Notes: generated by a model from the sequence alone, not told the origin. A DNA stretch of 64,000 nucleotides from Lentzea waywayandensis (GCF_900115955.1 NZ_FOYL01000002.1:434001-498000); one strand, 5' to 3'. Shown: positions 18,701-27,584, counted from the first letter of the stretch. Program-made: numbers and translations.

Positions 18701-19772
18701 GCGGCCCGTCCAGGAGTCCGCGGACGGTCTCGGCGAGCGGCGAGTCGAGCGAGCCGACGTACCCGACGGTCAGCAGCGTCAGCCCGGCCAGCGTTCCCAG
18801 CACCAGGAAGCGGCGTTCCGGCAACCCGAGCCGGGCCAGTCCGACGAGGCCGACCAGCGCCACCAGCGCGGTGCCCGCCATCAGCACGGGGTTGTCGACC
18901 AGGATGAAACCGTTGGGCCACCACGGTTCGCCTTGGAGCACGTAAGCGACCCACTGGTTCGTCCCGCGCAGCACCTGGAACAACGACATGGGCGCGGTGG
19001 TGTTCGCCGCCGACTCGATGTAGTCGAGGAACGGCAGGCTGTACCGCCCCAGTAGCAGCAGCGGGAGGATCCACCACAACGCGACCGCGATGACGCAGCC
19101 GGACCACCACAGCACCAGCTTCACGTGCGCGCGGTTCCACCTGCGCGTCAGCAGCCAGATCCCCGGAAGGACCAGCGCCATCACGACCATCGCGCCGTTG
19201 ATGCCGCCCATCCCCAGCACCGCGAGCGCCGACAGGGCGGCGGCCCGGCGTGGTGACCCGATCCGGTCCGCCAGCACCAGAGGCAGCAGCACCCACGGCA
19301 ACATCACGGCGGGCAGCATCTCCGACGACAGCGGCCCGATCTCGGTCAGCACCCGAGGAGCCAGCGCATAGGCCAGCGCACCGGCGTACCTCGTCGGCTC
19401 GTGGCCGATACCGAGCGCGCGGGCGAGCCTGAGCACCCCGTAGAACGCGAGGCAGAGCAGGAGCGCGCACCAGAGCCGTTGGGTCACCCACGCGGGTATG
19501 CCGAGGATCTGGCCGGCCGCGAAGAACGGCCCCATCGGGAAGAAGTAGCCGTACGCCTGGTTCTGCAGCTCGCCCGCCGTCGCCGCCGGGTTCCACAGGT
19601 GCAGTGCCCTGCCCAGGAAGCCGACCGGGTTGACGGCCAGGTCGAGTTTCGTGTCGAACGTGGCGGTTCCGAACCGCTGGGCGAACGACAGCACCGTGAG
19701 TGCGACGAGCACCCACGTGGTCGGGTTCCGGTGTGCGATCTTCAGGCTCTCGATGGCGCAGGAAGTTACCAC
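15732..19772 (-). CDS. aftD: AftD-type alpha-(1,3)-arabinofuranosyltransferase (DUF3367)
   Basis: A very large membrane enzyme of about 1346 residues that adds arabinofuranose branches to arabinogalactan or lipoarabinomannan from decaprenyl-phosphoarabinose (family knowledge). The N-terminal third is a GT-C domain: a first helix, then the acidic loop FGTATFDTKLDLAVNP and many helices. The middle holds extracytoplasmic carbohydrate-binding-like modules (YADAAGAIDPANSPFAAVDG with DGGSAWHSS, a discoidin-like repeat present twice), and the C-terminus has further helices. I chose the GTG at 19772 with GGAG upstream; the frame stays open much further upstream but that part is antisense to the next gene. 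Length matches mycobacterial AftD. Confidence 0.85.
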   Translation of the reverse strand: MVTSCAIESLKIAHRNPTTWVLVALTVLSFAQRFGTATFDTKLDLAVNPVGFLGRALHLWNPAATAGELQNQAYGYFFPMGPFFAAGQILGIPAWVTQRLWCALLLCLAFYGVLRLARALGIGHEPTRYAGALAYALAPRVLTEIGPLSSEMLPAVMLPWVLLPLVLADRIGSPRRAAALSALAVLGMGGINGAMVVMALVLPGIWLLTRRWNRAHVKLVLWWSGCVIAVALWWILPLLLLGRYSLPFLDYIESAANTTAPMSLFQVLRGTNQWVAYVLQGEPWWPNGFILVDNPVLMAGTALVALVGLVGLARLGLPERRFLVLGTLAGLTLLTVGYVGSLDSPLAETVRGLLDGPLAPLRNVHKFEPVLRLCLILGFVHGLHLARPVGLKAASEHWRPHARTGVALLLIAVVAAPAWLLTLRPGPGWSDVPAHWREAAGWLAEQDGRARTLLLPANGFGQYTWGRTVDEPMQSLAESPWAVRNQVPLGSEGNTRFMDAVNDALADGRGSAGLADFLARGGYRFLLLRNDIEREQTDAPPLAVLRQALQGSPGIERVAQFGPEVRMSDQRLVSSVDAAATGNALEIFEVKRPIQVVTAVTDADVPTVSGGPESLLPLLSQGLVKVDQPVVLAGDAEGRTGALLVTDGLRRKERNVGRVSDNLSQTMSADEESRQGRVALDVSPFQDAKDHQTVAEYRGIRAVRASTSTAYADAAGAIDPANSPFAAVDGDGGSAWHSSSFTGPVGQWLEIDLDTPRSVGEVTLDLVDDLRVGWTVTRIRLTTDAGESEHDVPSSGGAHAYPVRPGLTGSVRLTILGVAADRQDGNVGVKELSVPGMTAQRALRVPGDQDAARPGFSFTRGSQSRPACYRTDGTVRCDSSLSRFGEEVNGLTRLFRTSADGKFVVNATVVPSAGGKNPVTPEGLTITGSTSLAGDVAASPLSAVDGDPGTSWVPDVTDLRPTLTLTWKGKRTLSKFGIEGARGSRTPVELEVRTDAGTEVVRVGADGLVTIKPADTEKLELVVRESGGLGPAEIGELRVPALDGVLKPVPATTPFTVPCGRGPVIDVDGKKINSSVSGVLGDVMANRPLKAVLCDDDLATALELPAGDHVLTTSRSDSFVVQDVSVTHVELPKPVATHREVTIGVWDATERQVTVAPGARALLVVSENANEGWSATLNGQALEKVRVDGWLQAYVLPEGDGGVVALEFGPDARYRTGLLAGALGVLAVLLLAAIPVRRKVTFVAPSRSRWLMVTMLVLLAVLGGMLPVVAVIACLLAREFWTAAPKVIALGGMALGSGVAVLGRILGHGQEWAYVPLVQAALLVAVSAVVAASFGPFGPRQDPVAP

Positions 19773-19847
19773 CGGGTAGTGCTCCGGGGCGACTATCGCT
19801 ATCTTGAGCCACCACGATCGGTCTGGGGCGTAGTCAGGCAGGTGGCA

Positions 19848-20558
19848 ATGGTTTCTCCGACGGCGTTCGAGCAAGCGTGGAAGCTGGGCGACCAGGTCCC
19901 CGGCTGGTTGACAGTCGACCAGGCCACCATGTTGTGGAGAGCCGCGCTGCGGCTCGGTCCCGGCGCGCGGATCGTGGAGATCGGCAGCCACCAGGGACGG
20001 TCCACCACCGTGCTGGGCCTCGCGGCCAGGTCCGTCGGCGCGACGGTGGTGGCGGTCGACCCGTTCGTCGAGGGCCGGCTCTTCGGCGGCACTCCCACGC
20101 GCGTCAGCTTCGAGAAGAACCTCGCCCGAGCGGGCCTGAACGACGTCGTGCGGCTCGAAGACGAGTACAGCACCAAGTTGCGCAAGCAGTGGAACGAACG
20201 CGTCCACCTGCTGTACATCGACGGCAAGCACGACTACTGGACCTTCACCGACGACATGCTGTGGTCGGAGAACCTCGTTCCCGACGGCGAGATTCTGGTC
20301 CACGACGCGTTCTCGTCCATCGGGGTCACCTGCGGCATCATCGCCAAGGTGTTGTGCGGCAACCGATACGTGTACGTGGACCGAGCGGGCTCCCTCGCAC
20401 GCTTCCGGTTGACGCGGCCGGGCCGGGCTGATCGCAGGCGAGTGCTCGCCGAGATGCCCTGGTTCGTCCGCAACGTGTGGATCAAGGTTCTGCTCCGCCT
20501 GAGGCTGCGGCCGGTCGCGCGGCTGTTCGGCCACGACGGCCCGTACGACCCGTACTGA
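19848..20558 (+). CDS. Class I SAM methyltransferase, Methyltransf_24 type
   Basis: A 236-residue protein with the SAM-binding motif IVEIGSHQGRST (about residue 40), VVAVDPFVEG, and LLYIDGKHDYWTFTDD followed by LVPDGEILVHDAF. This arrangement is typical of small methyltransferases associated with surface glycan synthesis. It is divergent from aftD with 75 bp between the starts. The ATG at 19848 has an AGG at 5 nt; a GTG two codons earlier is possible. The C-terminus is strongly basic (RLRLRPVARLFGHDG), suggesting membrane or nucleic acid contact. Substrate unknown. Confidence 0.75.
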   Translation: MVSPTAFEQAWKLGDQVPGWLTVDQATMLWRAALRLGPGARIVEIGSHQGRSTTVLGLAARSVGATVVAVDPFVEGRLFGGTPTRVSFEKNLARAGLNDVVRLEDEYSTKLRKQWNERVHLLYIDGKHDYWTFTDDMLWSENLVPDGEILVHDAFSSIGVTCGIIAKVLCGNRYVYVDRAGSLARFRLTRPGRADRRRVLAEMPWFVRNVWIKVLLRLRLRPVARLFGHDGPYDPY

Positions 20559-20567
20559 CGCTCTGCG

Positions 20568-22115
20568 CTACTGAGGGCGGCACGCGGGCGGCTGGCACAG
20601 CATGGTGCTCAGCGCCTGCGCGAAGATGTCGCTGATCCCGGCGGGGTCGGCGGTGGTGAACGCCCTGCCGCCGGTGGCGTCGGCGATCCTCGTCAGCTCG
20701 TCGACGTCGACGTCAGGGCCCATGCCGATCGCGATGACGGGCAACGGCCTGCGCTTGTCCTGGAGCTTGGCCAGCTCGTCCAGCAGCTGGCGCTGGCTGA
20801 TCGAGTCGGGGTCCTCGTTGCGGCCGTCGGTCATGATGGCGACGATGTTGATGCGGCCGAGCTCCCAGCTCTTCCTGGCCTCCTGATAGGCGGCCAGGGT
20901 GGTGTCGTAGAGGCCGGTCGCCCCGTTGGCGGTCGCGCGGGTCGCCCGGACCTCGGCGAGGGCCCTGCCGCTCGCGAGGTGGTCCTTGACGGACGCGAAC
21001 GGGATGATCTCCCGGTAGTCCTTGTCGCCGTCCAGCCTGGTGGAGAACTTCCACAGGCCGATCTGCGTGCCGGGCTTGAACATGCCCAGGCCGCGTTCGG
21101 CGGCGGCGACGGCCAGCGCCATCCGCGTCGTCCCCGTCCTGGGCACGACCTGGTTCATCGAGCCCGACACGTCCAGCACTCCCAGCACCCGCGCGGTCAG
21201 CGTGAGTCCACTCCACAGACGCAGCGTCTCGTCCACGAAACCCTGGTCCAGACCGGCGGCCTTGTCGTCGGGGGCGCGCAGGCCGAACCTGTCGAGGGTC
21301 GGCCCCGATCGCAGGTGCGCCAGGAACTTCTCCGCGCCGGCCCGCTGCGTCTCCCCCACGTCGGGCAGCACCACGTACGGGAAGTCGAGCGGTGGCACCG
21401 GGTTCTCCGCGGCGACCGCCGTCAGCCGGGTCGCGCCGGGCGTCGAGTTGTGCCGTTCGAGGGCCTGTTCGGAGGTGGGGAACACGTCCAGCGGGCGGGT
21501 GAACAGGTCGTCGGCCTGCTCGGCGTAGTCGGCGGACACCGGCCTGATGGAGGCGACCGTCGCGGCGGCGGGATCCTTCTCCGCCGACGCGAACCCGCGC
21601 ATCGCCAGCAACGCCGACAGACTGGCCGGGTCCTTGGCGGGATCGGCGATACCGCCGACCGCCTTGGCGCCGGGCCCGATCAGCTCGCGCCAGTTCTTGC
21701 CCTTCGCGGCGTCCTTCACGGCGAGCACGACCGGCGACCGCGCGACGGAGATGCCCGCCTCCGGCACCCGCCACGCACCGGAGTCCCGTGCCTGGCGCAA
21801 CCACATCGTCGACTCGGGCACCCACACCGAAGGCGACTCACCACCGTCGACCAGGCGCCCCATGGTCTCGCGCGCGGGCTCGGCCCTGACCTCGACCCGA
21901 TAGCAGTCGTCACCCGAGTCCAGCCCGGCCGCCGCCTCGCTGAGTGCCGGCGCGACCGCGGGCGCGGCGGTGACCAGCACCGTCACCGGATCCGTGCAGC
22001 GCGTCGCGTTGAGCCGGTCGATGACCGCGTCGCCACCGATCCAGGCGACGACGGACAACACGAGCAGCACCGAAAGCCCGACGACAGGCGCCGTCACCCG
22101 CCGTGGTCGCACCAT
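20568..22115 (-). CDS. Membrane-anchored VWA domain protein with solute-binding-like N-domain
   Basis: About 515 residues. One membrane helix lies near the N-terminus (residues 10-28), followed by an extracellular domain resembling type II periplasmic binding proteins (VLVTAAPAVAPALSEAA and later blocks), then a C-terminal von Willebrand A domain. The metal site motif DVSGSMN and the downstream MTDGRNEDPD are intact, so it can bind Mg2+. Such fusions are common in actinobacteria and are thought to mediate surface protein assembly. The ATG at 22115 has AAGG at 8 nt. It converges on the methyltransferase with 9 bp between stops. Confidence 0.78.
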   Translation of the reverse strand: MVRPRRVTAPVVGLSVLLVLSVVAWIGGDAVIDRLNATRCTDPVTVLVTAAPAVAPALSEAAAGLDSGDDCYRVEVRAEPARETMGRLVDGGESPSVWVPESTMWLRQARDSGAWRVPEAGISVARSPVVLAVKDAAKGKNWRELIGPGAKAVGGIADPAKDPASLSALLAMRGFASAEKDPAAATVASIRPVSADYAEQADDLFTRPLDVFPTSEQALERHNSTPGATRLTAVAAENPVPPLDFPYVVLPDVGETQRAGAEKFLAHLRSGPTLDRFGLRAPDDKAAGLDQGFVDETLRLWSGLTLTARVLGVLDVSGSMNQVVPRTGTTRMALAVAAAERGLGMFKPGTQIGLWKFSTRLDGDKDYREIIPFASVKDHLASGRALAEVRATRATANGATGLYDTTLAAYQEARKSWELGRINIVAIMTDGRNEDPDSISQRQLLDELAKLQDKRRPLPVIAIGMGPDVDVDELTRIADATGGRAFTTADPAGISDIFAQALSTMLCQPPACRPQ

Positions 22116-22258
22116 GGCGGTCACCTTAGACAACGGGGCCGGGCGCGACCAGAACTCGCTGGTTCCGATTTCACGCCCTCCACGTCGCCGGGTACGAAAC
22201 CGCAGTCATCCGACTCATGCGCGGACCCGCGGCTCCCGAGCGGAGACGGGTTGACGAC

Positions 22259-22405
22259 ATGATCGTGCCCATTCGGCTCGACGTGACCGTTCAGCCCTCG
22301 GTCAACAAGGCCGCCACCCTCGCCTCAGACGTCACGTTCGACATCAACAACGCCGGTCACGAACTGAGCGCCCACGCCACGGCGGCGACCTTCGTCGGCC
22401 GCTAG
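22259..22405 (+). CDS. Small protein of unknown function
   Basis: A 48-residue frame beginning MIVPIRLDVTVQPSV and ending TFVGR. Third codon positions are nearly all G or C, unlike the flanking non-coding DNA, which argues for real coding. The ribosome binding site is weak; an in-frame ATG at 22217 would add 14 residues. No membrane helix or family is recognisable. The short amphipathic sequence could be a peptide effector or part of a regulatory pair, but nothing nearby supports a specific role. Confidence 0.45.
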   Translation: MIVPIRLDVTVQPSVNKAATLASDVTFDINNAGHELSAHATAATFVGR

Positions 22406-22661
22406 CGGACACACCCGAACGTGCGCGACAACTCCGCAGCCTGCGCCTCGCTCGGACAGAAGCGGCTACGAAACGCCCGCTTCACCGGCCCACATGACAC
22501 GCTTCACACCACACCGACCCGGATTGCCAACCTGCGGCCGGGATACCGCACGAGCACCACGACTCAGCCTTGGCCACTGAACACCGCACCGTGCCCTGCT
22601 CCACAGGGCTTTCGTCTCCTCACCAACCCGAAGGCCAGGGTACCCACGAAGGAGGTCCACG

Positions 22662-22862
22662 ATGACTGAACCGGACTACACCGAAGACGGCGTGCCGACG
22701 TTCGACTTCGTCCGCGACAAGATCGAGGGCCGGCACCTCACCAGCGAGGCCGCCACCGAGCTGGCCGGCGATCCGCAGAACACCCAGGACCAGTTCGACC
22801 GGCGCGAGGAGGCGGGCCGCGACCGTCTGGAGGAGATCCGCAGGTCGTTGCGCGGCGAGTGA
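22662..22862 (+). CDS. Small acidic hypothetical protein
   Basis: A 66-residue hydrophilic protein with a near-perfect AAGGAGG ribosome site 6 nt before the ATG. Charged, probably helical in the second half (DRREEAGRDRLEEIRRSLRGE). Small proteins starting MTEPDYTEDGVPTFDFVRDKIE-like are widespread in Pseudonocardiaceae, but I know of no assigned function. The strong translation signal suggests it is well expressed. It converges on the lipoprotein gene with 26 bp between them. Confidence 0.7.
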   Translation: MTEPDYTEDGVPTFDFVRDKIEGRHLTSEAATELAGDPQNTQDQFDRREEAGRDRLEEIRRSLRGE

Positions 22863-22888
22863 CCCGCCGCGGTTCGCGTCGTGCGTGG

Positions 22889-24382
22889 TCACGCGCCGCA
22901 GATGCCCGCCATCGACGCGGCGCGATCGCAGTACGTGCCGCCTGCGAGTGGTTCGGTGATGACGCCGTTGGCGAGCTTGATCGTGGCGGTCTGCCCGACC
23001 TTGGGCGGGGACTGCGGAAGCACCCAGTCGTGCAGGGTCACCGAGGTGACCGTGATGGTCGCGGTCGCCGCGGCGCGAGTGCCCTGCGGAGCGGACACCG
23101 TGAACGTCAGGTCGACGATCGGGTGGCAACAGCCGTCGCCCACGTGCTCCTTCGCGTGTCCGTCAGAGGTGATGGTCAGCGAACGCGTGTGTCCTGACCA
23201 CTCTCCGGCGAAGACGGTCAGGTCCACCGCGGGCTTGGCGCGCGCGACCTCGACGCGGTACGCGCTGTTGTCGTTGAACCGGTCCACGATCTCCTGCCAC
23301 TGGCCGGCCAGGTACGCGGCGACCGGATCGGCGGCCGTGATCGGCGCCAGCAGGAAGCCCCTGGAACCGAACACATCCGTGATCGTCTTGGCGTCCAGGC
23401 AATCCGCGACCACCGCACCGCTGCCCTTGCCGAGGCTTCCGGGGCACGACTGACCGGCCAGGATCTTGTTGGTGATCTCGGCCGCCTGCACGCCTGATCC
23501 CGCGGCGAATCGGGTGAGAGCCTGCACCAGCGCGGTGACAGTCGCGTGCAACGCGTAGAGCGAGTGCCCGATGTCATCGGCCTCCGTGGTGATGGCCGCG
23601 CTCGCTCCAGGCGCCAGGTCGGCGTTGAACGCGACCGTTCCACCTGGAGCGATGACTGCCCTGTCGCCCGCCGCGATCCGGCTCAGCGAAGGCCACTGGG
23701 CCCAGTCCACGGCGTTCTCGATCACGTCCATGCCACGGTGGGACGCGAGCAGAGGATGACCACGACGGTTCGTCACTTCGAGAACGCGAGTGCCTGCGTT
23801 GTCCTTGCCGAGGCACCACGCCAAGGCGTCACCGGGGCCGGAAGCGGCGGAGTAGCCGTCGCCGCGCGCACTCTGCTCGTTGTCACAGGAAGGTGCGCCG
23901 GCGGCCTGGGGCACGCCGTCGGCGAGACCGTCCACGAAGTCGCGTTCGAAGCGTTCGATCGCCTGGTCCAGGTCGTACTCCAGCACTCCGAAGTAGCCGA
24001 ACCTGTTGGTGGTGAAGGAGACCGACGTACGATCAGGAGCCACAACAGCAGGCAGGTACTCCCACGGCTCGGCGGTGCTCGACCTCGTCACCACGACAGC
24101 CACGTAGATCTGCGCGATCGGCACCGACATCCGCACGGTGACCGTCGCCTGCGCCGGCAGGACGCCGGACGGGCTCAGCTCGTAGACGTCGGAGATGAAA
24201 CGCAGGTCCGGCGCCGGCGATTCGCCCGAGCCCAGACTCCGCGTGTGCACCTCGACACCGGGCGCGACGACCTCGACCTCAGGAGTGGACGGAGCTTGCG
24301 GGAGGGCGTCACATCCGGCCAGAACGAGCAGAACGATCGCCACGATCGCCGAACGACCCGAGCGCCTCATGGTTGTCGCCAC
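22889..24382 (-). CDS. Secreted lipoprotein of unknown function
   Basis: About 497 residues with a lipoprotein signal: a basic MRRSGR start, a hydrophobic core, and the lipobox LAGC placing the acylated Cys near residue 23. The extracytoplasmic part contains an N-terminal beta-rich domain (YLPAVVAPDRTSVSFTTN), and the C-terminal region is again beta-rich with conserved Cys residues. I chose the GTG at 24382 because GGAGG lies 6 nt upstream, whereas the ATG at 24370 has no ribosome site. The neighbours are another exported protein and a lipase. The ligand or role is not evident. Confidence 0.7.
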   Translation of the reverse strand: MATTMRRSGRSAIVAIVLLVLAGCDALPQAPSTPEVEVVAPGVEVHTRSLGSGESPAPDLRFISDVYELSPSGVLPAQATVTVRMSVPIAQIYVAVVVTRSSTAEPWEYLPAVVAPDRTSVSFTTNRFGYFGVLEYDLDQAIERFERDFVDGLADGVPQAAGAPSCDNEQSARGDGYSAASGPGDALAWCLGKDNAGTRVLEVTNRRGHPLLASHRGMDVIENAVDWAQWPSLSRIAAGDRAVIAPGGTVAFNADLAPGASAAITTEADDIGHSLYALHATVTALVQALTRFAAGSGVQAAEITNKILAGQSCPGSLGKGSGAVVADCLDAKTITDVFGSRGFLLAPITAADPVAAYLAGQWQEIVDRFNDNSAYRVEVARAKPAVDLTVFAGEWSGHTRSLTITSDGHAKEHVGDGCCHPIVDLTFTVSAPQGTRAAATATITVTSVTLHDWVLPQSPPKVGQTATIKLANGVITEPLAGGTYCDRAASMAGICGA

Positions 24383-24593
24383 GGCGACCCTCCGTTCTGC
24401 GGACATCGGCCCTTTCTTATTGCGCCCCAACACAGGCTCGTTACATAGGCAGTCCCGTTGAGCCGGCCGGGTGAACCTCTGCTCGAACGGTCACAACCGA
24501 GGCCGGGCCGCCGATAGGGGAAACGCCGGTCCGGTAGTCGCGCGTCCACAGAGGACGATGCGGGCGGAACCGCGCGTTCACGAGGAAGTAGCC

Positions 24594-25037
24594 ATGACTC
24601 GTCGCACGCTGGTCGTGACGTTCACGGTCGTGCTGGTGGTCATCGGCGCGGCCGTCGTGTTCCTGTTGCGCGGCAGTGGTGAGGTGACCGACGCGGCGAC
24701 GTCGTCGTCGACCACCGCGCCACCGAGCACGTCCGTTCCTCCTCCCCTGACGAAGGAGCAGGCGACGGCCATCGCAGCGAACCTCACGAGCGGGTCGGAA
24801 GAGCGGCTGCGGCAGGCGATCGCCATCTCGCCGCAACAAGCGCTCGACCCTGCCGTGGCGGGTCAGCTGGCGTCGATCTCGTCGATGGAGTTCGACATCG
24901 CGACCTTCCGCGTGGAGGGGGACGGCACAGCTCGGATGACCGCACGCACGAACGGATCGGCCGCGGCGGTGTGGACGGTGGCGCTCGTCGCGGTCGACGG
25001 CCAGTGGCGGATCAGCTGGACAGAGGCCGCACCGTGA
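24594..25037 (+). CDS. Membrane-anchored small protein with C-terminal NTF2-like domain
   Basis: 147 residues: a single N-terminal membrane helix (about 5-24), a Thr/Ser/Pro-rich linker and a compact C-terminal domain ending VALVAVDGQWRISWTEAAP, the usual terminal strand pair of NTF2-like/SnoaL-type domains on lipoprotein-like proteins. The ATG at 24594 has a GGA at 7 nt. The stop overlaps the start of the lipase gene (GTGA), so the two are co-translated. It is probably an extracellular partner of the following hydrolase. No catalytic residues are evident. Confidence 0.65.
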   Translation: MTRRTLVVTFTVVLVVIGAAVVFLLRGSGEVTDAATSSSTTAPPSTSVPPPLTKEQATAIAANLTSGSEERLRQAIAISPQQALDPAVAGQLASISSMEFDIATFRVEGDGTARMTARTNGSAAAVWTVALVAVDGQWRISWTEAAP

Positions 25038-26596
25038 CAACGCGCATGCGCAAGCCGATGGCATACGTCCTGGCGCTCCTGCTGGCGGTGCTCCCCGCCG
25101 TTCCGGCACGAGCGCAGCCCACCGCGGAGGAAAGCTGCGCTGGGACCCCGCCGACCCTTGAGCACACGGACCTGTCGGCATCACGACGCCCGGTCGTGCT
25201 GGTGCACGGGTGGGCCGGTGAACGGATGACGGAGACGGCGACGATTCTGCAGGAGAAACTCGGCAGCCGGGTCAGTACGTTCACGTTCGACTACGGTCCA
25301 TGGTCGTTGCACTGGGCGTCGAACGAGCACATCGCACCGTGCCTCGCCATCTACATCACGAAGGTGGCGAAGGCCCACAAGGACGTGAGAGGCGATGGCA
25401 AAGTAGTCGTTGTCGCACATTCCATGGGCGGTCTCGCTCTGCGCTACGCGATGAGCTGGATACCGGCCGGCACGGTGCTGGAAGTGATCACACTCGGCAC
25501 ACCGCACCTGGGGTCGCCTTGGGGCGGACCGGACGTCGCGCCGCTCTACGAGAAGGCCCTCACCCTTCTCGGCAAGGAGAAGCCACCTGACGCGAGCGGT
25601 GGGCATTGCCTCGCCTGGCACGAGAAGGGGGCGCCGCTGCTGGGCGACTGCGGTCCGCTGCCGCCCTATCTGCCAGCCGGAGTGACGGTGACCCAGGTCG
25701 CCGGAGACATCACCGTGGACCGCTCGTTGTTCGGGTTCACGATGTACTCGCTTCCGCTGTCGACCGACGGGATCGTGCCCGTGACGTCCGCACACGGATA
25801 CGCGACGTCCGGCGATGGCGGCGCAAGCCCGCCGGGCCGGGCAACGGTGCGATCACGCACCCAACCGTGCCGGGCCGACTTCGCCAAGCTCCACGAGACC
25901 GCCGCGCTGGCGACGTTCGCGCCCACCGTGGCATTCGACTACCTCACCATGCAGGACCTCCAACGAGGCAGCCAGACGCCGACTGTGATGGGTCTGGCGT
26001 TCGCAGCGATGTTCATCGCCTCGTGCGGACACAAGAAGCAGCTGGCAGACCCCAAGACGACCGACCAGATCGTTGAAGTGATCAAGGCGATGCCTCCTCC
26101 GTTCATCGACACGTCGGAGGTCCGGTTCGACGGCATCGGTGAGTTCACCCTCGCCCTCACCGCCACGGATCTTCGCGCACGTGGCTACGTCAACAAGGGC
26201 AACCAGTACCAGGGGCAGAACGCTGCCTGCGTCCGCTACGCCCGCGAGGGCCAGCCGCTCGGCTTCAGCGTCGAGTCGGCGAGCGGCCGCGTCCTGGCGA
26301 TCAGCAACTCCGCGGGGGTCAAGGCCTTGCACACCCAGGTCGGCAACATTCGCGTCAACTCCACCCTGAGCGAGTTGCGCACCGCCTTCGCCGGCCACCA
26401 GATCGAGGAACACCTCGACCACGACTTCGGCCAGGGCAGCAACGGCGTGATCGTCAACGGGCCCAACGGCGCGATCGCGTTCAGTCTCGCCGACGCCCCG
26501 AGCGCCGACTACGTCTCCGGCCGGGCCGCCATCACCTATCTCAACGGCGTCGGTCTGCGAGGCCACGCCCCCACGAGCGCGGAGGACGGCTGCTGA
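25034..26596 (+). CDS. Secreted lipase-like alpha/beta hydrolase
   Basis: About 520 residues. A Sec signal peptide (MRKPMAYVLALLLAVLPAVPARA) precedes an alpha/beta hydrolase domain with the oxyanion region PVVLVHGWAGE and the nucleophile elbow VAHSMGG (Ser near residue 130), as in triacylglycerol lipases and PGAP1-like esterases. A PVTSAHGY segment probably precedes the catalytic His. The last 150 residues are a separate beta-rich domain. The GTG at 25034 overlaps the previous stop, indicating coupling. Exported esterase or lipase; substrate unknown. Confidence 0.78.
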   Translation: MTTRMRKPMAYVLALLLAVLPAVPARAQPTAEESCAGTPPTLEHTDLSASRRPVVLVHGWAGERMTETATILQEKLGSRVSTFTFDYGPWSLHWASNEHIAPCLAIYITKVAKAHKDVRGDGKVVVVAHSMGGLALRYAMSWIPAGTVLEVITLGTPHLGSPWGGPDVAPLYEKALTLLGKEKPPDASGGHCLAWHEKGAPLLGDCGPLPPYLPAGVTVTQVAGDITVDRSLFGFTMYSLPLSTDGIVPVTSAHGYATSGDGGASPPGRATVRSRTQPCRADFAKLHETAALATFAPTVAFDYLTMQDLQRGSQTPTVMGLAFAAMFIASCGHKKQLADPKTTDQIVEVIKAMPPPFIDTSEVRFDGIGEFTLALTATDLRARGYVNKGNQYQGQNAACVRYAREGQPLGFSVESASGRVLAISNSAGVKALHTQVGNIRVNSTLSELRTAFAGHQIEEHLDHDFGQGSNGVIVNGPNGAIAFSLADAPSADYVSGRAAITYLNGVGLRGHAPTSAEDGC

Positions 26597-26672
26597 GGTA
26601 GGGCTGGCACCAGCGAGGATCGGCGGGATGGCCTGATCGCTGTGCAGCCAGGAGATTCCTAGGGTTCTCGCC

Positions 26673-27584
26673 ATGGTCCAGCACCTGACTCCCCTGCGCC
26701 GCAAGGCGATCGCGCTCGGTTCCGCGGTCCTCCTGACCGCCTCGCTCGCGGCGTGCGCGACACCGAACGCCGCAAGCAGCCCGTCCTCCACCGCACCCAC
26801 GTCTGCGACGGGCGCGCCGGCGGCCAAGACGCACAAGGTCACGAACGCCGAGCACGAACTGGTCTTCCACGTCGTGGACGGCACGCTGCCCGCCCTGGTC
26901 CTGGACGCGGGCGGCGGGCTGAGTTCGTCGTACTGGAAGGACCTGGCGCCACGGCTGGCGAAGGCCACCGGATCGAAGGTCGTCACCTACGACCGGGCGG
27001 GCGAGGGCGAGAGCGACGAGGTCTCGGGGCCGTGGCGGGTGGAGAACGCGGTGTCGGACCTGGAGGCCGGGCTCAGGCAACTGGGGGTGACGAAGGACGT
27101 CGTGCTGGTCTCGCACTCCATCGCGGGTGAGGTCGCCACGAACTTCGTGAACAAGAACCCCGGCTGGGTGTCCGGCGCGGTGCTCGTCGACGCGAACGTG
27201 CCCGACTTCTTCAGCGACGAGATGCTGACGGCGTTCGAACCGGTCATCGAGAAGCAGCGGATCGCGCTGCTGGCGCAGGCGTCGACGAAGAAGAACCGCC
27301 AGCTGCTCGCCGTGATGGTCGACTACGCGCCCGTGCACCGCGCCTTTCACCGGCTCGCCTGGCCGAAGGACGTGCCGGTGACCGTGATCGTCGCGTCCGA
27401 GACGCCGTTCGCCGACTCCCCCGACGCGGCGAAGCTGTGGCGGGACGCCCAGGTCCGCTTCGCGCAGGCCGGGCCGGGCCGCAAGCACGTGGTCGCCGAG
27501 AACACCTCGCACGAAGGGATCGTCACCGAACGCCCGGACATCATCACCGGCGCTGTCGACGACGTGCTGAAGACCATCCGCTAG
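26673..27584 (+). CDS. Lipoprotein alpha/beta hydrolase
   Basis: 303 residues with a lipoprotein signal (lipobox LAAC, Cys near residue 28) and an Ala/Ser/Thr-rich linker before an alpha/beta hydrolase fold. Motifs: LVLDAGGGLSSSYW (oxyanion loop), VTYDRAGEGESD, the nucleophile elbow SHSIAGE (Ser about residue 147), an Asp on the strand before VPVTVIVASETPF, and His in NTSHEGIV. The triad therefore appears complete. Related to proline iminopeptidase and haloalkane dehalogenase-like hydrolases; the true substrate cannot be told. The ATG at 26673 starts the signal peptide. Confidence 0.75.
   Translation: MVQHLTPLRRKAIALGSAVLLTASLAACATPNAASSPSSTAPTSATGAPAAKTHKVTNAEHELVFHVVDGTLPALVLDAGGGLSSSYWKDLAPRLAKATGSKVVTYDRAGEGESDEVSGPWRVENAVSDLEAGLRQLGVTKDVVLVSHSIAGEVATNFVNKNPGWVSGAVLVDANVPDFFSDEMLTAFEPVIEKQRIALLAQASTKKNRQLLAVMVDYAPVHRAFHRLAWPKDVPVTVIVASETPFADSPDAAKLWRDAQVRFAQAGPGRKHVVAENTSHEGIVTERPDIITGAVDDVLKTIR

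Noticed and set aside
19773..20534. Upstream extension of the AftD frame to 1600 residues
   Set aside because: The extra part is antisense to the methyltransferase at 19848 and has shadow-like composition. A GTG with GGAG at 19772 precedes the conserved N-terminus.
22421..22669. 82-codon plus-strand frame before the small gene at 22662
   Set aside because: Weak codon bias, no ribosome site and overlap with the well-supported 22662 gene.
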